From Paulinella micropora (taxonomy: Eukaryota; Cercozoa; Imbricatea; Euglyphida): a stretch of DNA of 64,000 bases. The stretch lies in contig BJOX01000046.1 of NCBI GenBank assembly GCA_009731375.1, forward strand, positions 308,113-372,112, written 5' to 3'. Position numbers and translations under genes: made by a program. Shown here piece by piece: positions 31,616 through 42,923 of this stretch. Below the pieces are notes generated by a model. The model was given only the letters and a program-made list of their open reading frames with translations. It searched no databases and was not told where the DNA came from. The first letter of the stretch is position 1. Each line of letters opens with the position of its first letter.

Positions 31616-32901
31616 ATGCTGGAAGACATTAGCCCCGAAGCATTGCACGCGGGGCAGCTCGGTGCCGTGCCCGCCGCGGGCGGTCCGCTGGTGGTGGTGC
31701 AGGACACGCTGGTTCGCCTACAGCACCTGTGCATAGAGGCCACCAAGCGACGCGCAGAGGGCAAAAGCGACATCTGGGCGCGGTTGGCGCCCACGCTGGT
31801 GACGCGCGTGCTCCAGGAGCACCCGCTGACTTGTGCGGTGGTGTTGGTGGCCGACAAGCCCGCGCTCACGACGCCACTGAAGCAGGCAACCCAACAGAAA
31901 CGTGCGCAATCGCGTGCCAAGCTGGCGCGGGAGCGCCAGCTACCCCCGCCCGAGCAGATCCAGGTCGCGGGGGAGGATGACAGGCTGCTGCACAACGGAG
32001 AGGCTATCGCGGGCGCACACGCAGAGGACTTGCTGGCTGAGCGACAGACTCGCCCTCTACTGTTGCAGCACGTCCAAGATCTGCTCTTGCGCTCTGACGA
32101 GCTACAAGACGCAAAGGCATGGAAGCACATCGCCGCCCTGGCCGGCAAAGAGGACAACAACAGCCGAGCGCAGGCCGCCTACCCACTGGTACTGCTTGAT
32201 TTAGGCTGCGCCGGTGATTGTTGGACTCGAGCCAGAGCGAGCGGGTGGCCGTTTGGTTTGGCGCCAGGGCAGCTACAGCGCAGTGCAGGAGGGGGAGGCA
32301 GACCTGGGCTGTTTCAGGTGGGCCGAACGGACCCGCGCGGCCCTGCCCGACTGCCGCGTTCTCTTCGACACAGTCGACACCGATTTCCTCGCGCTCGGGC
32401 TTATTGTCCTGTCGAAGTACGACCCGGCCTGCGAGAGGCCGTCCCTTTTAGTCTCGTTCCGTCGCAAGTTTCTGTTGGACCTGAACAAGGTCTATGACTT
32501 CTTGCGACGCTGCCCCGGCGGTGTCAGCGCCTGGTTGCGCGCCGTCATGCTAAACGGAAGACTTTCTACCGCACGCAAATTGCGCGGCAGGCCTTGCGGC
32601 CAGAGCTCTGCTAGCGGTGCAGGAGGAGCGCGAGCGCGGCCCCGCGCTCGGCTATGCCGACTTGCGAACTTTTGTGCTTGACGTGTGTGCCGCCTATGTC
32701 TACAAATCTAGGGGCAGCGTGCCCTTTGAATCTAAGCGTACAACAGAGGAAATCCATCTTGATACACGCCTGCTGGCCAAACGTCTGCCCGACCTCAAGA
32801 CCCTGCGGAAAGCCATGGAAATACACCACTTGCAAGTTCGCTACTGGCAATCGCTCCACCTGCCCGAAACTAGTTATACTCCTGTCATTGGCTCTGCGTA
32901 G
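31616..32901 (+). CDS. XPG/FEN-like structure-specific nuclease
   Basis: From ATG 31616 (MLEDISPEALHAG). The first part reads VVLVADKPALTTPLKQATQQ, like the N-region Asp of flap nucleases. After a shift near 32210, VQEGEADLGCFRWAERT gives the internal EGEAD acidic motif and LFDTVDTDFLALGLIVLSK gives the DTD motif, the hallmarks of the PIN-like FEN1/XPG/Rad2 catalytic core. A second shift near 32600 leads to a C-terminal helical part ending at TAG 32899. It would cut flap or branched DNA. Length (about 430 aa) fits viral or eukaryotic flap nucleases. It is divergent from nuclease 1. AT-rich TTTTTATTAAAAATTAAAA follows the stop. Confidence 0.55.
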
Positions 32902-33012
32902 TATCGACGCCGGTCAGGGTATTGCATATTTCTTTTTATTAAAAATTAAAAACTCTTGTATCAACAAATTCCCGAATCTGCGAAAAAGAAAGGGATACAG
33001 GATTTTAAACTT

Positions 33013-34203
33013 TTAGCAAGGACCTTGACAAATCCAGTCTAAGATATAACGCTTTTCCTGCGGGATGGGCCAGACTGCCTTTAAAACTTGATCCAACGGC
33101 TGATCTTGTCTTTTTTGGCGCAGGTGGCTAATAAGCCTAAGCCGTGACAATCCGTGCTCGCTCGCCATTTCAAGCTTCGCTGCCAGCTCCGGTCCGTTGG
33201 ACAGTAGTCCTCTCCAATCCTTCGAGTCCCAAGATCCGAGCAAATCCAGCAGAGGCGCCAGCGCCTGTTGGCTGCGCTGTTCCGCTCCAAGCCAACCTTG
33301 GAGCGGAATGCGCTCAGCGCCGTTGGCTAATAGTGTCAGATAAGACAGAGCTGCCAGCCCCGGCTGGGTCTTCTGCGCGGTAGCGTCTGCGCAGAGATCT
33401 CGGGCTTTCTGCACCGACCCCTGCTCGCTGCACTCAACGGATTGTCGACCCAGCAACAGGGTATCCAAGAGACGAACCTTGACCACATCTCGACCACCCA
33501 GCTTAAGAAGGTACACCGCTACGTGCGAGGGATCCCAGCGCCTCAACAGGCACATTGGCTGGGCCTTGTCGGCCTGGCGGCAGAGCAGGCGTGCGCATCT
33601 TTTCATAAGCAACAATACCCTTTCCCATGCCTGCCCCGCCACGGTGCTGGCCGTCAAGTAGTCGGTCAGGAGGCCATTGTCGTTGGACTGCGTGTAGCAG
33701 ACCAGCTTAGGAGCTTTGCCCTTGTTCGTAGGGCCGAGGGCGCGCCGCAGCAACTCCCTGGCACTTTCTGCAAAGTGCTCTCGCTTTAGATCTTGCTGCC
33801 TCTTTTGTTCCGGCCTTAGAACGGACAACATTTTGTCGATCGCGTCGTCTTTAGACTTTTGTTTACCGATAGGCACTGAGCTGCCAACTTCACCTACCCC
33901 TATCCGATTCTCCCAGAAAATCTTGATCCACTCGGCATAGAGTTCAGAGTCGACAAAGCCAAAAGTAGCAATGTCAGTGCGCCTGCGCGTCCCCGGGAGC
34001 TGCCTCCAAAACATCTCGCCTCTAGCCTCCGCTCTGAGGGAATCAGAGTCTGCGTCCCACTTTTCTATTTTGCTAAGCAGACCCCCCTTGATGTCACACT
34101 TTTGTACCCATTCTGGTACATCATGACTCTTGAATTCTTTGAGCTTTTCAAGGTAAGCAGCCCAAACCGTTTTTTTTAGTTTGGCTGCATTTGGCACAAG
34201 CAA
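33013..34203 (-). CDS. Unknown 396-residue helical protein
   Basis: A single open frame from ATG 34203 to TAA 33013. It is basic and helical, with segments such as DLKREHFAESARELLRRALG and WERVLLLMKRCARLLCRQAD. No catalytic or metal motif is visible. The start overlaps the end of the extended kinase-like frame (34148) by about 55 bp. If the overlap reflects one missed base, this could be the C-terminal region of that kinase-like protein rather than a separate gene. Confidence 0.6.
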   Translation of the reverse strand: MLVPNAAKLKKTVWAAYLEKLKEFKSHDVPEWVQKCDIKGGLLSKIEKWDADSDSLRAEARGEMFWRQLPGTRRRTDIATFGFVDSELYAEWIKIFWENRIGVGEVGSSVPIGKQKSKDDAIDKMLSVLRPEQKRQQDLKREHFAESARELLRRALGPTNKGKAPKLVCYTQSNDNGLLTDYLTASTVAGQAWERVLLLMKRCARLLCRQADKAQPMCLLRRWDPSHVAVYLLKLGGRDVVKVRLLDTLLLGRQSVECSEQGSVQKARDLCADATAQKTQPGLAALSYLTLLANGAERIPLQGWLGAEQRSQQALAPLLDLLGSWDSKDWRGLLSNGPELAAKLEMASEHGLSRLRLISHLRQKRQDQPLDQVLKAVWPIPQEKRYILDWICQGPC

Positions 34204-35584
34204 AGGCCCCGCTCAACAAGTCTAGGTACCTCTCTGCTGCAGCCGTCGGGGCTGATGAACCCTGGTATAAGTCGTGCAGCTGTGCAAAGGTGGCTCTGCG
34301 AACCGCCCCGCCCTGTATTTTGTGATAACCAACCAGATTTGTTTTGGCTTCTTCTACAGCAGCTCTAAGAAAGTGTAGTACTCTGGCTGTGCTTGGAAGT
34401 GCAAGTTGGCGACCAGAGAAATAGCGCTGATGAGCAGCCGGGCTTGCTCTACGAGCGAAGCAGCTAATTCTTCCAGTTCGTTTCGAAGCACTGTGAGCCC
34501 GTCCTTAAAGGCACCGTGGTTTTGTGCCTCCTCCAGGCGGGGCTTGGCGTTAGCTAGCAGGGTTGCCATCATGCCAAGCGCTAGCCTCTTCGAAACCTCC
34601 GCGGCTGCCCCACCCACGACGGTTTCGTCCGACAAAAGTTCCAGGGAGCCTAGACTCAGCTCACTTGCCGGTGCGTTGTTCGGGCCCTCGTACATATCTG
34701 CGTCCCCCAACAGAACGCGCGGCTGGCCTCCCGACGACGACGACAGTCGCGCGTTATCATACACCAGGAAGTTGCCCAGCTGCAGATCAACCACCAGCGC
34801 ATCGCTTTCCGGGTTGGATGCAAGCCGTTGTACAAAAGCTCTGCATACTTTTGGATTACCTCGTAAGTCGCTTCCCAGGCAGAGTGCCGTGCGTTGCTCG
34901 TTGTAGCTCCTGGAGCCAAGCCTCTAGGTCATTTTCGGCATATTCGGCCCTGTCGCGGAACAAATAAAATGCGCAGCAGCTCTTGTCGGCAAGCCTATCC
35001 ATTAGCACTTGCGCAGTTTCTGTTTTCGTCTTAACTTTTTTTATCTGCTCTTCAAGGTCTTTCTTGCAACCAGCAAGGCATCCCTGCTTACGTTTTTTAA
35101 GACGCTCGTCCGTCTCCAAGTCGTTTATAAATTTCTGGAGTTCAGCGTCTGAGATCCTTTGGTATTGAGATTCCCTGGAGGCGCCAATCCCGGCGTCACG
35201 CAGCGCTTCGGCCCAGCTTACGCGCGCATCCGCCACAGTGTCGTTGTCATAGGCAAGAAAACTCCAGCGGTGCACATAATCCTTTGTGCTTGAGTCGGGA
35301 AACAAGACTATATTGTACGTGCCCTGTGCAAGCCAACATCGGGGGTCGACCGCTGCTTTAGTCTGCAGACGGCAGCCGCGCCGCGACCGCTGGCCGCAGC
35401 GCCTAAGGTGTTTCTTGACCCTAGCTAACAAAACCTCTTTTAACCTTGACAATGTGTCCAACTCGCTGAGAAAGTTTTGTCTGGGGACTTGATCATCGTT
35501 CTTGTTTTTAGGTCTTTTCGTAACAGTTTTATCTTGCTTGCCTGAACTGTAAGAAAGGCGACGGCGACGGTCAATCCCATGCAT
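34148..35584 (-). CDS. Protein kinase-like gene 2
   Basis: ATG 35584 is preceded by a GA-rich leader. The N-terminus is basic (possible NLS, KRPKNKNDD). WLAQGTYNIVLFPDSS is a Gly-loop-like segment, but no clear beta-3 Lys is seen. The hinge reads LFRDRAEYAENDLEAWLQEL. A shift near 34900 gives SDALVVDLQLGNFLVYDN (catalytic-loop Asp and Asn) and VLLGDADMYEG in place of DFG. A further shift near 34375 extends the frame (AAVEEAKTNLVGYHK) to TGA 34148. The loss of canonical Lys and DFG suggests a divergent or pseudo-kinase. It shares the D-x-D-type activation motif with kinase-like gene 1. Confidence 0.5.
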
Positions 35585-35607
35585 TTTTTATTCTTTGCTA
35601 AGCTCAC

Positions 35608-35969
<362 letters not shown>

Positions 35970-36020
35970 CCCCCCCCCCAAAAAAAAGTATCTAGACTAA
36001 GAAGCAAGGAGCTCTCTTCT

Positions 36021-37023
36021 ATGTCAGACTTGTTAGCCGACGGATTGCTCGGTAGTTCTTGCCACAATCCACCGCGGACAGAGGTCGGCTGCTCGCCGCA
36101 GCTGCCGCTAATATCACAGCAGCCCTGGTACACCGCAGCGTTACATGTAGTTGACCAGGAGCTTGCAAAGCTCAGCAAAGAACGCCAGGCCTGCGTGCGG
36201 GTCATTCGTGATACACAGCTGAAGGCCTGGGCGTTATCTAAAATAGAGGTTGCGGGTGGGCGCGAGGACGACCCAGAAACACTGCGGCTGTCGATAGAGG
36301 ATGCACAGAAGAAAAAACAGCAACTGGATTCGCGGCTGAAAAAACTGCGGCAGATTAATACCGACCTGGAGAAGTTCCGACGGCTGCTGCAAGCAAGACT
36401 GTCGCGGGCGCGGCTAAGACTGGAGCTGGGTCAGCAAAATCTGGCCAAGGCACAGAGGCAACAGGAAAATATCAGGTAGCTACTTTTGAGGTTAGTGGCG
36501 CAGGCTCAAAAGGACCAGGCAAGGCTCACAATGCGGCACAGACAAGAGCAAGCAGAGCTCGGGGCGCAGCACCAAGAGGAGAAAGACGCGCTTAGGGCAA
36601 GAGCACGAGCAGGAACGGCAAGAATTCGAGCAGGTGTTGGAGCGGTACGCGCAGAGGCACCCCGAGTCCTCCGACTGGCAGACCCTGCGTGAGGATGCTA
36701 ACAGGAGCATGCTGGCGCAGCGACAGCAGCTAGGCCAACAACACCTCGAACAGCAGCAAAAGCTAGCGCAGCTGGGGCAAAAACAGCAGCTCGAGGCAAA
36801 GGGCAAGGCGCGGCTACAACTGATGCTACGGCGGTGGCAGGAAGAGCGCCTGTCGAAGTTGGATGACAATAACCGGTCGGCGCAGACGAACCTTGAGTGT
36901 TTGCGGCAGTATGAACAGAGGCTGCTAGTGTGTCTTCGGCAGCTGTCTAAGCGATGCCAACAAGTTGCCGAGGGGGACGCACCAAGACAGTACAAGGAAA
37001 ACTCTATTTTAATAAAATCTTAA
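36021..37023 (+). CDS. Gln/Arg-rich coiled-coil protein
   Basis: From ATG 36021. After about 40 residues it becomes nearly continuous helix with heptads (VVDQELAKLSKERQACVRVI, AQKKKQQLDSRLKKLRQIN), then a Gln-rich coiled coil (QRQQLGQQHLEQQQKLAQLG), ending KENSILIKS and TAA. An in-frame TAG at 36477-36479 interrupts it, after which the same frame continues as LLLRLVAQAQKDQ. A +1 shift near 36605 joins the last part (RYAQRHPESSDWQTL). It probably has a structural or scaffold role. No specific family. Confidence 0.55.
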
Positions 37024-37124
37024 CAAAAAACTCGCCGCGCACGCGGCTAGTCAAATGATGCTAGCCTCTCCCCCTCCCCTTCTCACTCCCTCCCGCCTCT
37101 TCCCTCTCCCACCCTTAGTCTTAG

Positions 37125-37640
37125 GTGCCAAGTGTAAGACCGTCGAGCTTTAATTCAGCGTATTCAGCACTTTCATGGCGCACCTTCCTCTGCCCCTTCC
37201 TTCTCCTGCTCCCTCTTCTCAGATGGGGAGGGAAGGAGGGGGGGGGGGGGGGGGCGCCCCTTCNNNNNNNNNNNNNNNNNNNNNNNNNNNNNNNNNNNNN
37301 NNNNNNNNNNNNNNNNNNNNNNNNNNNNNNNNNNNNNNNNNNNNNNNNNNNNNNNNNNNNNNNNNNNNNNNNNNNNNNNNNNNNNNNNNNNNNNNNNNNN
37401 NNNNNNNNNNNNNNNNNNNNNNNNNNNNNNNNNNNNCCCCCCCCCCCCCCCCCCCTGATCCTTTCTGCCATCCTACCACATTTCTTTTCCCGCTTCCCAT
37501 TCCTAGATGGGAGACAAAGACAGGTTGTGCTTCCCCTCCCCTGCCCCTTCCCTCTCCTAGTTCTCAGCGCCAAGTGTAAAACCGTCAAGCTCTATCAGTG
37601 AAAATTCTTTTTCGCACCTTTTTGGCACTCCTTCCCCTCC
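37125..37640. repeat. Two copies of an intergenic repeat, flanking a gap
   Basis: GCCAAGTGTAAGACCGTCGA (about 37127) and GCCAAGTGTAAAACCGTCAA (about 37569) each begin a 65-70 bp unit ending in a TTT...GGCGCACC or TTTTTGGCAC box and CCTTCC. Poly-G and 173 N (37264-37436) lie between. A third, more diverged copy is at 46787-46859. Confidence 0.65.
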
Positions 37641-37713
37641 TGTATCCAAAATCCTTTCTGTCACCCCGGAAGCCGTATGGCCCCAGTCTTTGTCTGCATT
37701 TGCGTGTAGATTG

Positions 37714-38250
37714 ATGCAGACACTGACCTTGCCCGGCCTAGCGGCCAGGCAAGGAGATGCAGCCGCGCAATTCAGTCTGGGGCTCTGCTACTATACAGGC
37801 TCTGCATCGGTAGCCAAAGACCGGGGCAGAGCGTTCAGGTGGTTCGCGTTATCGGCCGAGCAAGGGAACGCAGCCGCGCTCAACGGCCTGGGCGCTTGCA
37901 ATTACTCTGGTCACGGAGTAGCCAAGGATCACACCAAGGCCTTCGCCTACTGGTTCCGAGCGGGTGTCGGCCTGGGGTACGCTCGCGCACTGGCCAACCT
38001 AGGGCTCTGCTACGCCCGGGGGCACGGCGTGGCGCAGAACGATGCCAAAGCTTTTAGCTACTATTTACAGGCGGCTGCGCTGAGGCATTTCGGGGCCAAG
38101 GCCAAGGTGTGGCTTTTCTACGTCCAAGGAAAAGGAACGGCTAAGGACCGAACCAGGGCAGCCGAGTGGCTTACCCAAGCCGCCCAACAAAAAGACTTTT
38201 TGGCACAGCACTACGCCGGCCAAGCCCCATCCCAGCCTGCTGCCCACTGA
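37714..38250 (+). CDS. Sel1-like tetratricopeptide repeat protein
   Basis: 178 residues from ATG 37714. It contains four to five Sel1-like repeats with the consensus A-x-x-x-LG-x-C-Y-x-G-x-G-V-A-K-D-x-x-K-A-x-x-W: QFSLGLCYYTGSASVAKDRG, LNGLGACNYSGHGVAKDHTK, LANLGLCYARGHGVAQNDAK and VWLFYVQGKGTAKDRTRAAE. Sel1 repeats mediate protein-protein interactions. Such proteins are common in bacteria, giant viruses and protists. The frame is intact. A short Ala/Pro tail ends at TGA. Confidence 0.9.
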   Translation: MQTLTLPGLAARQGDAAAQFSLGLCYYTGSASVAKDRGRAFRWFALSAEQGNAAALNGLGACNYSGHGVAKDHTKAFAYWFRAGVGLGYARALANLGLCYARGHGVAQNDAKAFSYYLQAAALRHFGAKAKVWLFYVQGKGTAKDRTRAAEWLTQAAQQKDFLAQHYAGQAPSQPAAH

Positions 38251-38511
38251 GCTGGGAGACATCTGTGACATTTCCGTATCAAACGGGCCGGCCAGGATCA
38301 AGCGTCCACACTAGCTGTGGCTCGCTCACACCTGAAAACTTTCACTAGTAAAAAGCTAGGCGGAACTCAGAAAGCACTCCTTCGGAGGGAGACAAAAATG
38401 GAGAAGAGGGGAGGAGAGGAGGGTGTGTGTGTGGAGGGGGGGGGAGGGGAAGAAAAATGCAAATCGTAACTACTGCAAGTATGTTAAAAGGAAAGACCCA
38501 TTTTACAATAA

Positions 38512-38576
<65 letters not shown>

Positions 38577-38583
38577 CACAGTG
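38251..38583. other. Intergenic, (AAC)n
   Basis: No gene. An ACA/AAC array (38513-38575) lies immediately before the next start. G-rich tracts are at 38400-38450. Confidence 0.8.
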
Positions 38584-40048
38584 ATGGAGCTGCCTAGCAA
38601 AATCCCCAGGGCCGAAAAGGTAGCACAGGGGCGTCGATCAGCCATTCAGCTGCTAAAAGAAAAGCTTTGCCCAAAGCACTGGATCCAAGCACAAAAGATC
38701 GCCACGATGTCTATATCAGTCGAAGAGTTGCAGGTATTGATCGAACGTTGGCGTCCGATCAGACTCCGACACCACCTTACCACCAGCACAGAGTTGGCGA
38801 CTCATCTGGAGCGCGAGCTAAAGAAGAATAGCACCGAATTAAACACAGAGCTCAAAAAAGTCTGGCCCGAGGGAATTCCTTGCCTCAGACTCACCAAAAA
38901 CATGTCGCAACGCTGGCCAACCTTTCGGCCGGCGATGATAGCTTACCCACTGTCATTAGGCTGTCCGACAGCAAATTAGTCCTAAAACACGTAGTAGCTA
39001 ATCTGTCAGGGGACAATCAAATGCTGATCGGCCAGCTAATTGATTATTTGTAGCTGCTTAGCCACCTGCACACAAAGAAATTAGTGCCTCGGGTGTATGG
39101 CTTGGTATTAATAACCAATGATAATGCGAACGACAGCAAAGCTACCGGCAGCGCCAATAACTATTGGGTTGCTACAGAGCTTGTGGAGGGGCAGCACACT
39201 GGAACGGAGACAACCTTGTTAACGTACCAAGCATCCCTAGAATTTCCTGGCGAAACTCTTTTCCGATCCTTGGTCACCCAAATAGTAAACGTTCTGGGAA
39301 AATCCAATGTTCTGTTCTTTAATTGGACACCGGAAGGAACGATTTACAGCAAGAACCGCGAACCCAAGCAGTTCTTGCTCAATGACATAGCACCCGAATT
39401 CTGTATGCAGATCAATCCCAACGACAGCCAATACACGAACAACAAGGAAATAGTAGAACTAGCTAACTTACTCAGCGCTGTGGCCCATGGTTTCACGCGC
39501 CTAAAGCCAAGCTATTTCCTGGTGCTTTGGGACAAGCTAAGTTTGCAGGTGGAGTGGGAAAAGATAATAAAGTCTCCTGATCTTGTACTTAGCGAAAAAC
39601 TGACCATTGTCGGCGAGTGGTGGTACGACGACCTGTGCCAGAGCAAAGCTGGGCACGAGGATACGACTGTTTCCTGTTCCGTGCCGCACGATATCTTAGC
39701 GTACCAGTAGGTGGCGGCGGTGTTAACTACTTTAGCACAGGCCAGCAGCAGGCAAGGTTTTTGTACGAGAGCGCTTTCATCGAAAGGCACCACAGCAACC
39801 CCAACATGTTTCGGTTTCGCAAGGTCAACGAAATAAAAAAGTTGGTGGGGGCCTATGACAGCTTTGGCGCACACGACATACGTTGCTTTATCAAGTGTCT
39901 TCTTCTCCTTATCCAAGCTCGCGCAAAATTTATTCTAGCTTTTTCGCGCACGCCCCCAACACAAGAAGATCAAGTGATCAAAATGAAATTCCTAGAGCTT
40001 CAGGAGAAACTAAAAAAAGGACACCGTGTCGTCGAGCAGCTACGATAA
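38584..40048 (+). CDS. Protein kinase-like gene 3
   Basis: From ATG 38584, with a helical basic N-terminus. A shift near 38915 gives LANLSAGDDSLPTVIRLSDS followed by KLVLKHVVANLSGD (candidate Gly-loop and beta-3 Lys). An in-frame TAG at 39051 is followed in the same frame by LLSHLHTKKLVPRVYGLVL and YWVATELVEG (hinge-like). Further on, NVLFFNWTPEGTI, KQFLLNDIAPEF and a C-lobe-like WEKIIKSPDLVLS region occur. A shift near 39700 adds MFRFRKVNEIKKLVGAYD. The order of N-lobe-like segments resembles the other two kinase-like genes, but catalytic residues are not convincing, so it may be a pseudokinase. Confidence 0.35.
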
Positions 40049-40718
40049 AATTATCAGTTTGGGAACACAGAGCGAGGCCCCGTCACCAAGGGCTATGTTT
40101 CAACAAATGCACGCAGAGGTTATGAAAGCACCACAAAAACGCGTAAGCAAACTAGTTCCAGACCGAGCTGTGACCAGAGAACGTAAGCGTACAAACGCTT
40201 TGGAGCAAGCTCGGACCGAGTGGGAAGCTAAGTGGACACAATGGTGGAAAGGAACGAAGGATCTTGATACGGAGGTGTATATGTTCTGGATTAACTGGAA
40301 AAAGCTGTTTACTAGTTTGCAAGACATTATGACAAATACTAACGGCGCAAAGAAGAACAAGCTCGAACAGCAACTGAAGGCGTTTTGTTCACTATACTCG
40401 CAGTGGTTTGATCAAAACGTACAAAAGTTGCCAAAAGGTTATGCACTGCCTATTATACGGGAGAAACTTGAAAGAGAGACAAGGGAACTGGAGGGCCTCA
40501 AAGGACGCTTACCCGAGCTACTGCCTGGGTTCTCTTTAGAGACGACGGCGTCGTGGAACGCATTGATAACAAAGCGGTCAGAACAGCAGACGCAACAGCA
40601 AGCAAGAAGTCCGCAGCCTACTGCAGCGCTCTACACCCTGGCAGACGTCGCCGCCGCCGCCGCTAGAAGACAGGAACAGCCAGCCAGCAGGCTGCGTGGC
40701 AGATCTGGATCTTCTTGA
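40026..40718 (+). CDS. Unknown Trp/Gln-rich helical protein
   Basis: The frame overlaps the end of the kinase-like ORF by 23 bp. The first ATG is at 40096. Segments include WEAKWTQWWKGTKDLDTEVY, MFWINWKKLFTSLQDIMTN and an Ala/Gln-rich C-terminus ending at TGA 40716. It could be the continuation of the preceding gene after a single shift, or a separate translationally coupled gene. The function is unknown. Confidence 0.5.
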   Translation: MSSSSYDKIISLGTQSEAPSPRAMFQQMHAEVMKAPQKRVSKLVPDRAVTRERKRTNALEQARTEWEAKWTQWWKGTKDLDTEVYMFWINWKKLFTSLQDIMTNTNGAKKNKLEQQLKAFCSLYSQWFDQNVQKLPKGYALPIIREKLERETRELEGLKGRLPELLPGFSLETTASWNALITKRSEQQTQQQARSPQPTAALYTLADVAAAAARRQEQPASRLRGRSGSS

Positions 40719-41060
40719 CAAGTACCTCAAAAATCCTGCTGAAATTAAAAGCTTGATAAAAACCCCGCTGAACCTTAGGTAGGGGAGGAGCAAAGAAAAG
40801 AACGAGAGGGATGGGGGGCGGAAGAGGAGAGGAGAAGAGGTTGTCAACCTTGTCGGGAGGGGCTTGTAAGTAAATATCTTGGCCAGCAATGTCTGACCCT
40901 GGCCAGCAATGTCTTTGCGACGATATCATCTCAGTTATTACAGGCGCCCGGCTTCTTTGAACGAGGAGAACCCGAAAGAGCTTTTGTTCTAACTAGCCGG
41001 GGCTGGCCCGGAACAAGCGGGGCCGACAGGCAACGGGTCTCTACCGCCAACTCGCCACTG

Positions 41061-42757
41061 TTGCGCTATTACTATGATGGCATGAAAGGAAAAGCGTTGG
41101 AGGGGCTAGACGAGCTGGAGTGGCAGCGTTTTGACGACCTAGCCCGGCTAGTCCAGCAGGATGGGAAAATCAGGTTCAACCCGCTGCCGATCCCTGATGT
41201 CAACAAGGGGACCAAAGAAAGGTACTGGTCCGCTATAGCAGAGGCTACCGTCACAATCTTACTCCCCTTCCGAAAAAACACCGCCGAACCCCTGTATCTA
41301 AAGAGCCTAGTTCTTTCCGGGGACAAGGCGCGCGAAATTCCGGGGGAGTACACGGCTCTCACGATAGAGAACGGCTACAACTTTCCTTTTGTGCATTTTC
41401 CGGATCTGATCCTGGGGCACCTGTGCCTGCACAACCTAAGGCTCAGGCTGGACGAGGAGAAAGAGGTGGCGGAGGACGAGCGGGGGCTAATCATACACAA
41501 CTGCTTGGTCAAGGACCTTCGCTACACAACTGCTTGGTCAAAGACCTTCGCTTTGCCCACATCGAACTCGGTGCAAACAAGAACGTGCTCCAAGTCAAAG
41601 AGTGCCTGGAGCTGCGGTCGTTTGTTTTCAAGGAGCGCCCGCGCGACGGACGCGCTCCAGTTCCCGGGGCCTTGGCGCTCCGACTGGAGCGATGCCATCT
41701 GCTAGCCAGTGTAAAGGTGTCTGCCGCTTCAATAGCAACAGACAACAGCAACAAGCTCCTGCCCCCCCCCCCCCCCCCCCCCCCCNNNNNNNNNNCCCCC
41801 CCCCCCCCCCCCCCCCCCCACCCTGTCGATCGTAGACCTGCGCCGTGAGGGCGAGGGCGGGGGGCTAGACATCGAGGTGGCGGGGAGTTGGAAGATTTCT
41901 CTCCTAACAACCGCTTCTTTCCCAAGATGTAGTCTCAGCTACCTCAGACTCAATTGCCAGCCTGCCTGCCGGCCCTTGGCCGAAATTGATCTGACCATAG
42001 GCAGAGGTTATCGCGTCGAGGAAATCCACTTACCTCCTAAGCTAAGGCTCACAGAGGCTAAACTGGTTTTGGACGGAACAGGGGGGCTCCAGCGCCTTCG
42101 CCTGCCAACTGATTGGACGGTCGACGGTAAGTACAAGGTAAGCTTTTTTAGCTGCAACGATATCAAACAAATCAACTTGCCAAGCCGCTTGCAATGCAGA
42201 GAAGTAGACCTGGATATCACGAACATAGCAAATCTCGGCCAGCTGGGGATGCCCGGCGATTGCCACATCGCCGGTACCTTTAAAGTCGCTGTGTCAGCCT
42301 GTAGGCGGCTGAAAGCCATCTAGATCTACGGCCTGTCCAGGCTCAGGTGCCCAAAGACAGAGCGGTACTTCGGCCATCTAGACAAACTTCGAAGTCTGGC
42401 TCTAAGCAAGGCTGAATGGGGGTTGTCGGAAGAGTTGAACATGAAAATATGGAAATGCTTGCATTTACACAAGATTAACTTACCCAGGGACTGGCGCGCA
42501 AAACGGTGGAGCTGCTTTTAGCTGATCTAGCTAACTTACGAATATTTGTCTTGCCCTCCGGTTGGAAGATCCAGGGAGACGTTACGGTGACCTTTAGTGG
42601 TTGCGCTAAGTTGAGCAAGTTTGTTGTGCCAGAGGACTTTACGTGTCAACGGTTGATTCTGGATCTTTCGGATGATCAATCTTTAGCTATGCCTGAGCTA
42701 AGATTGTTCGGAAAACCTGCTTGGTGTCGCGAGCTTGTCATTCGCTATTCTACCTAG
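41061..42757 (+). CDS. Leucine-rich-like repeat protein, possible F-box
   Basis: An open frame extends upstream of the first clear ATG (41082) to about 40890, where LTLASNVFATISSQLLQAPG resembles an F-box helix. The body has repeats of about 45 residues with the core LPxxWxIxGxxxVxFxxCxxLxxI: LPTDWTVDGKYKVSFFSC, MPGDCHIAGTFKVAVSAC, LPSGWKIQGDVTVTFSGC. These look like beta-solenoid or LRR units. Interruptions: a 29-bp tandem duplication at 41495-41552, poly-C with a 10-N gap (41763-41818), an in-frame TAG at 42320-42322 and one missing A at 42500-42503. The stop is TAG 42755. It is a likely protein-binding adaptor. Confidence 0.55.
41495..41552 (+). repeat. 29-bp tandem duplication inside the repeat-protein gene
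   Basis: ACACAACTGCTTGGTCAAGG plus ACCTTCGCT (41495-41523) is repeated at 41524-41552 with one change. As 29 is not a multiple of three, the duplication shifts the reading frame. Confidence 0.9.
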
Positions 42758-42923
42758 CGCAAAGGAAGAGATTTTTTTCTTTTTAATTGAAGCGCCCTCC
42801 TCCTCGTGAAGTAGGTCTCCCGTCACCTGACTTGGTATATATTTGACTCACTCCTAGACTTTGTAATATAAATAAAAGAATGAAACTTGCTGCCGCCCAG
42901 GGCCAACTTGCCTCTGCGGGGTT

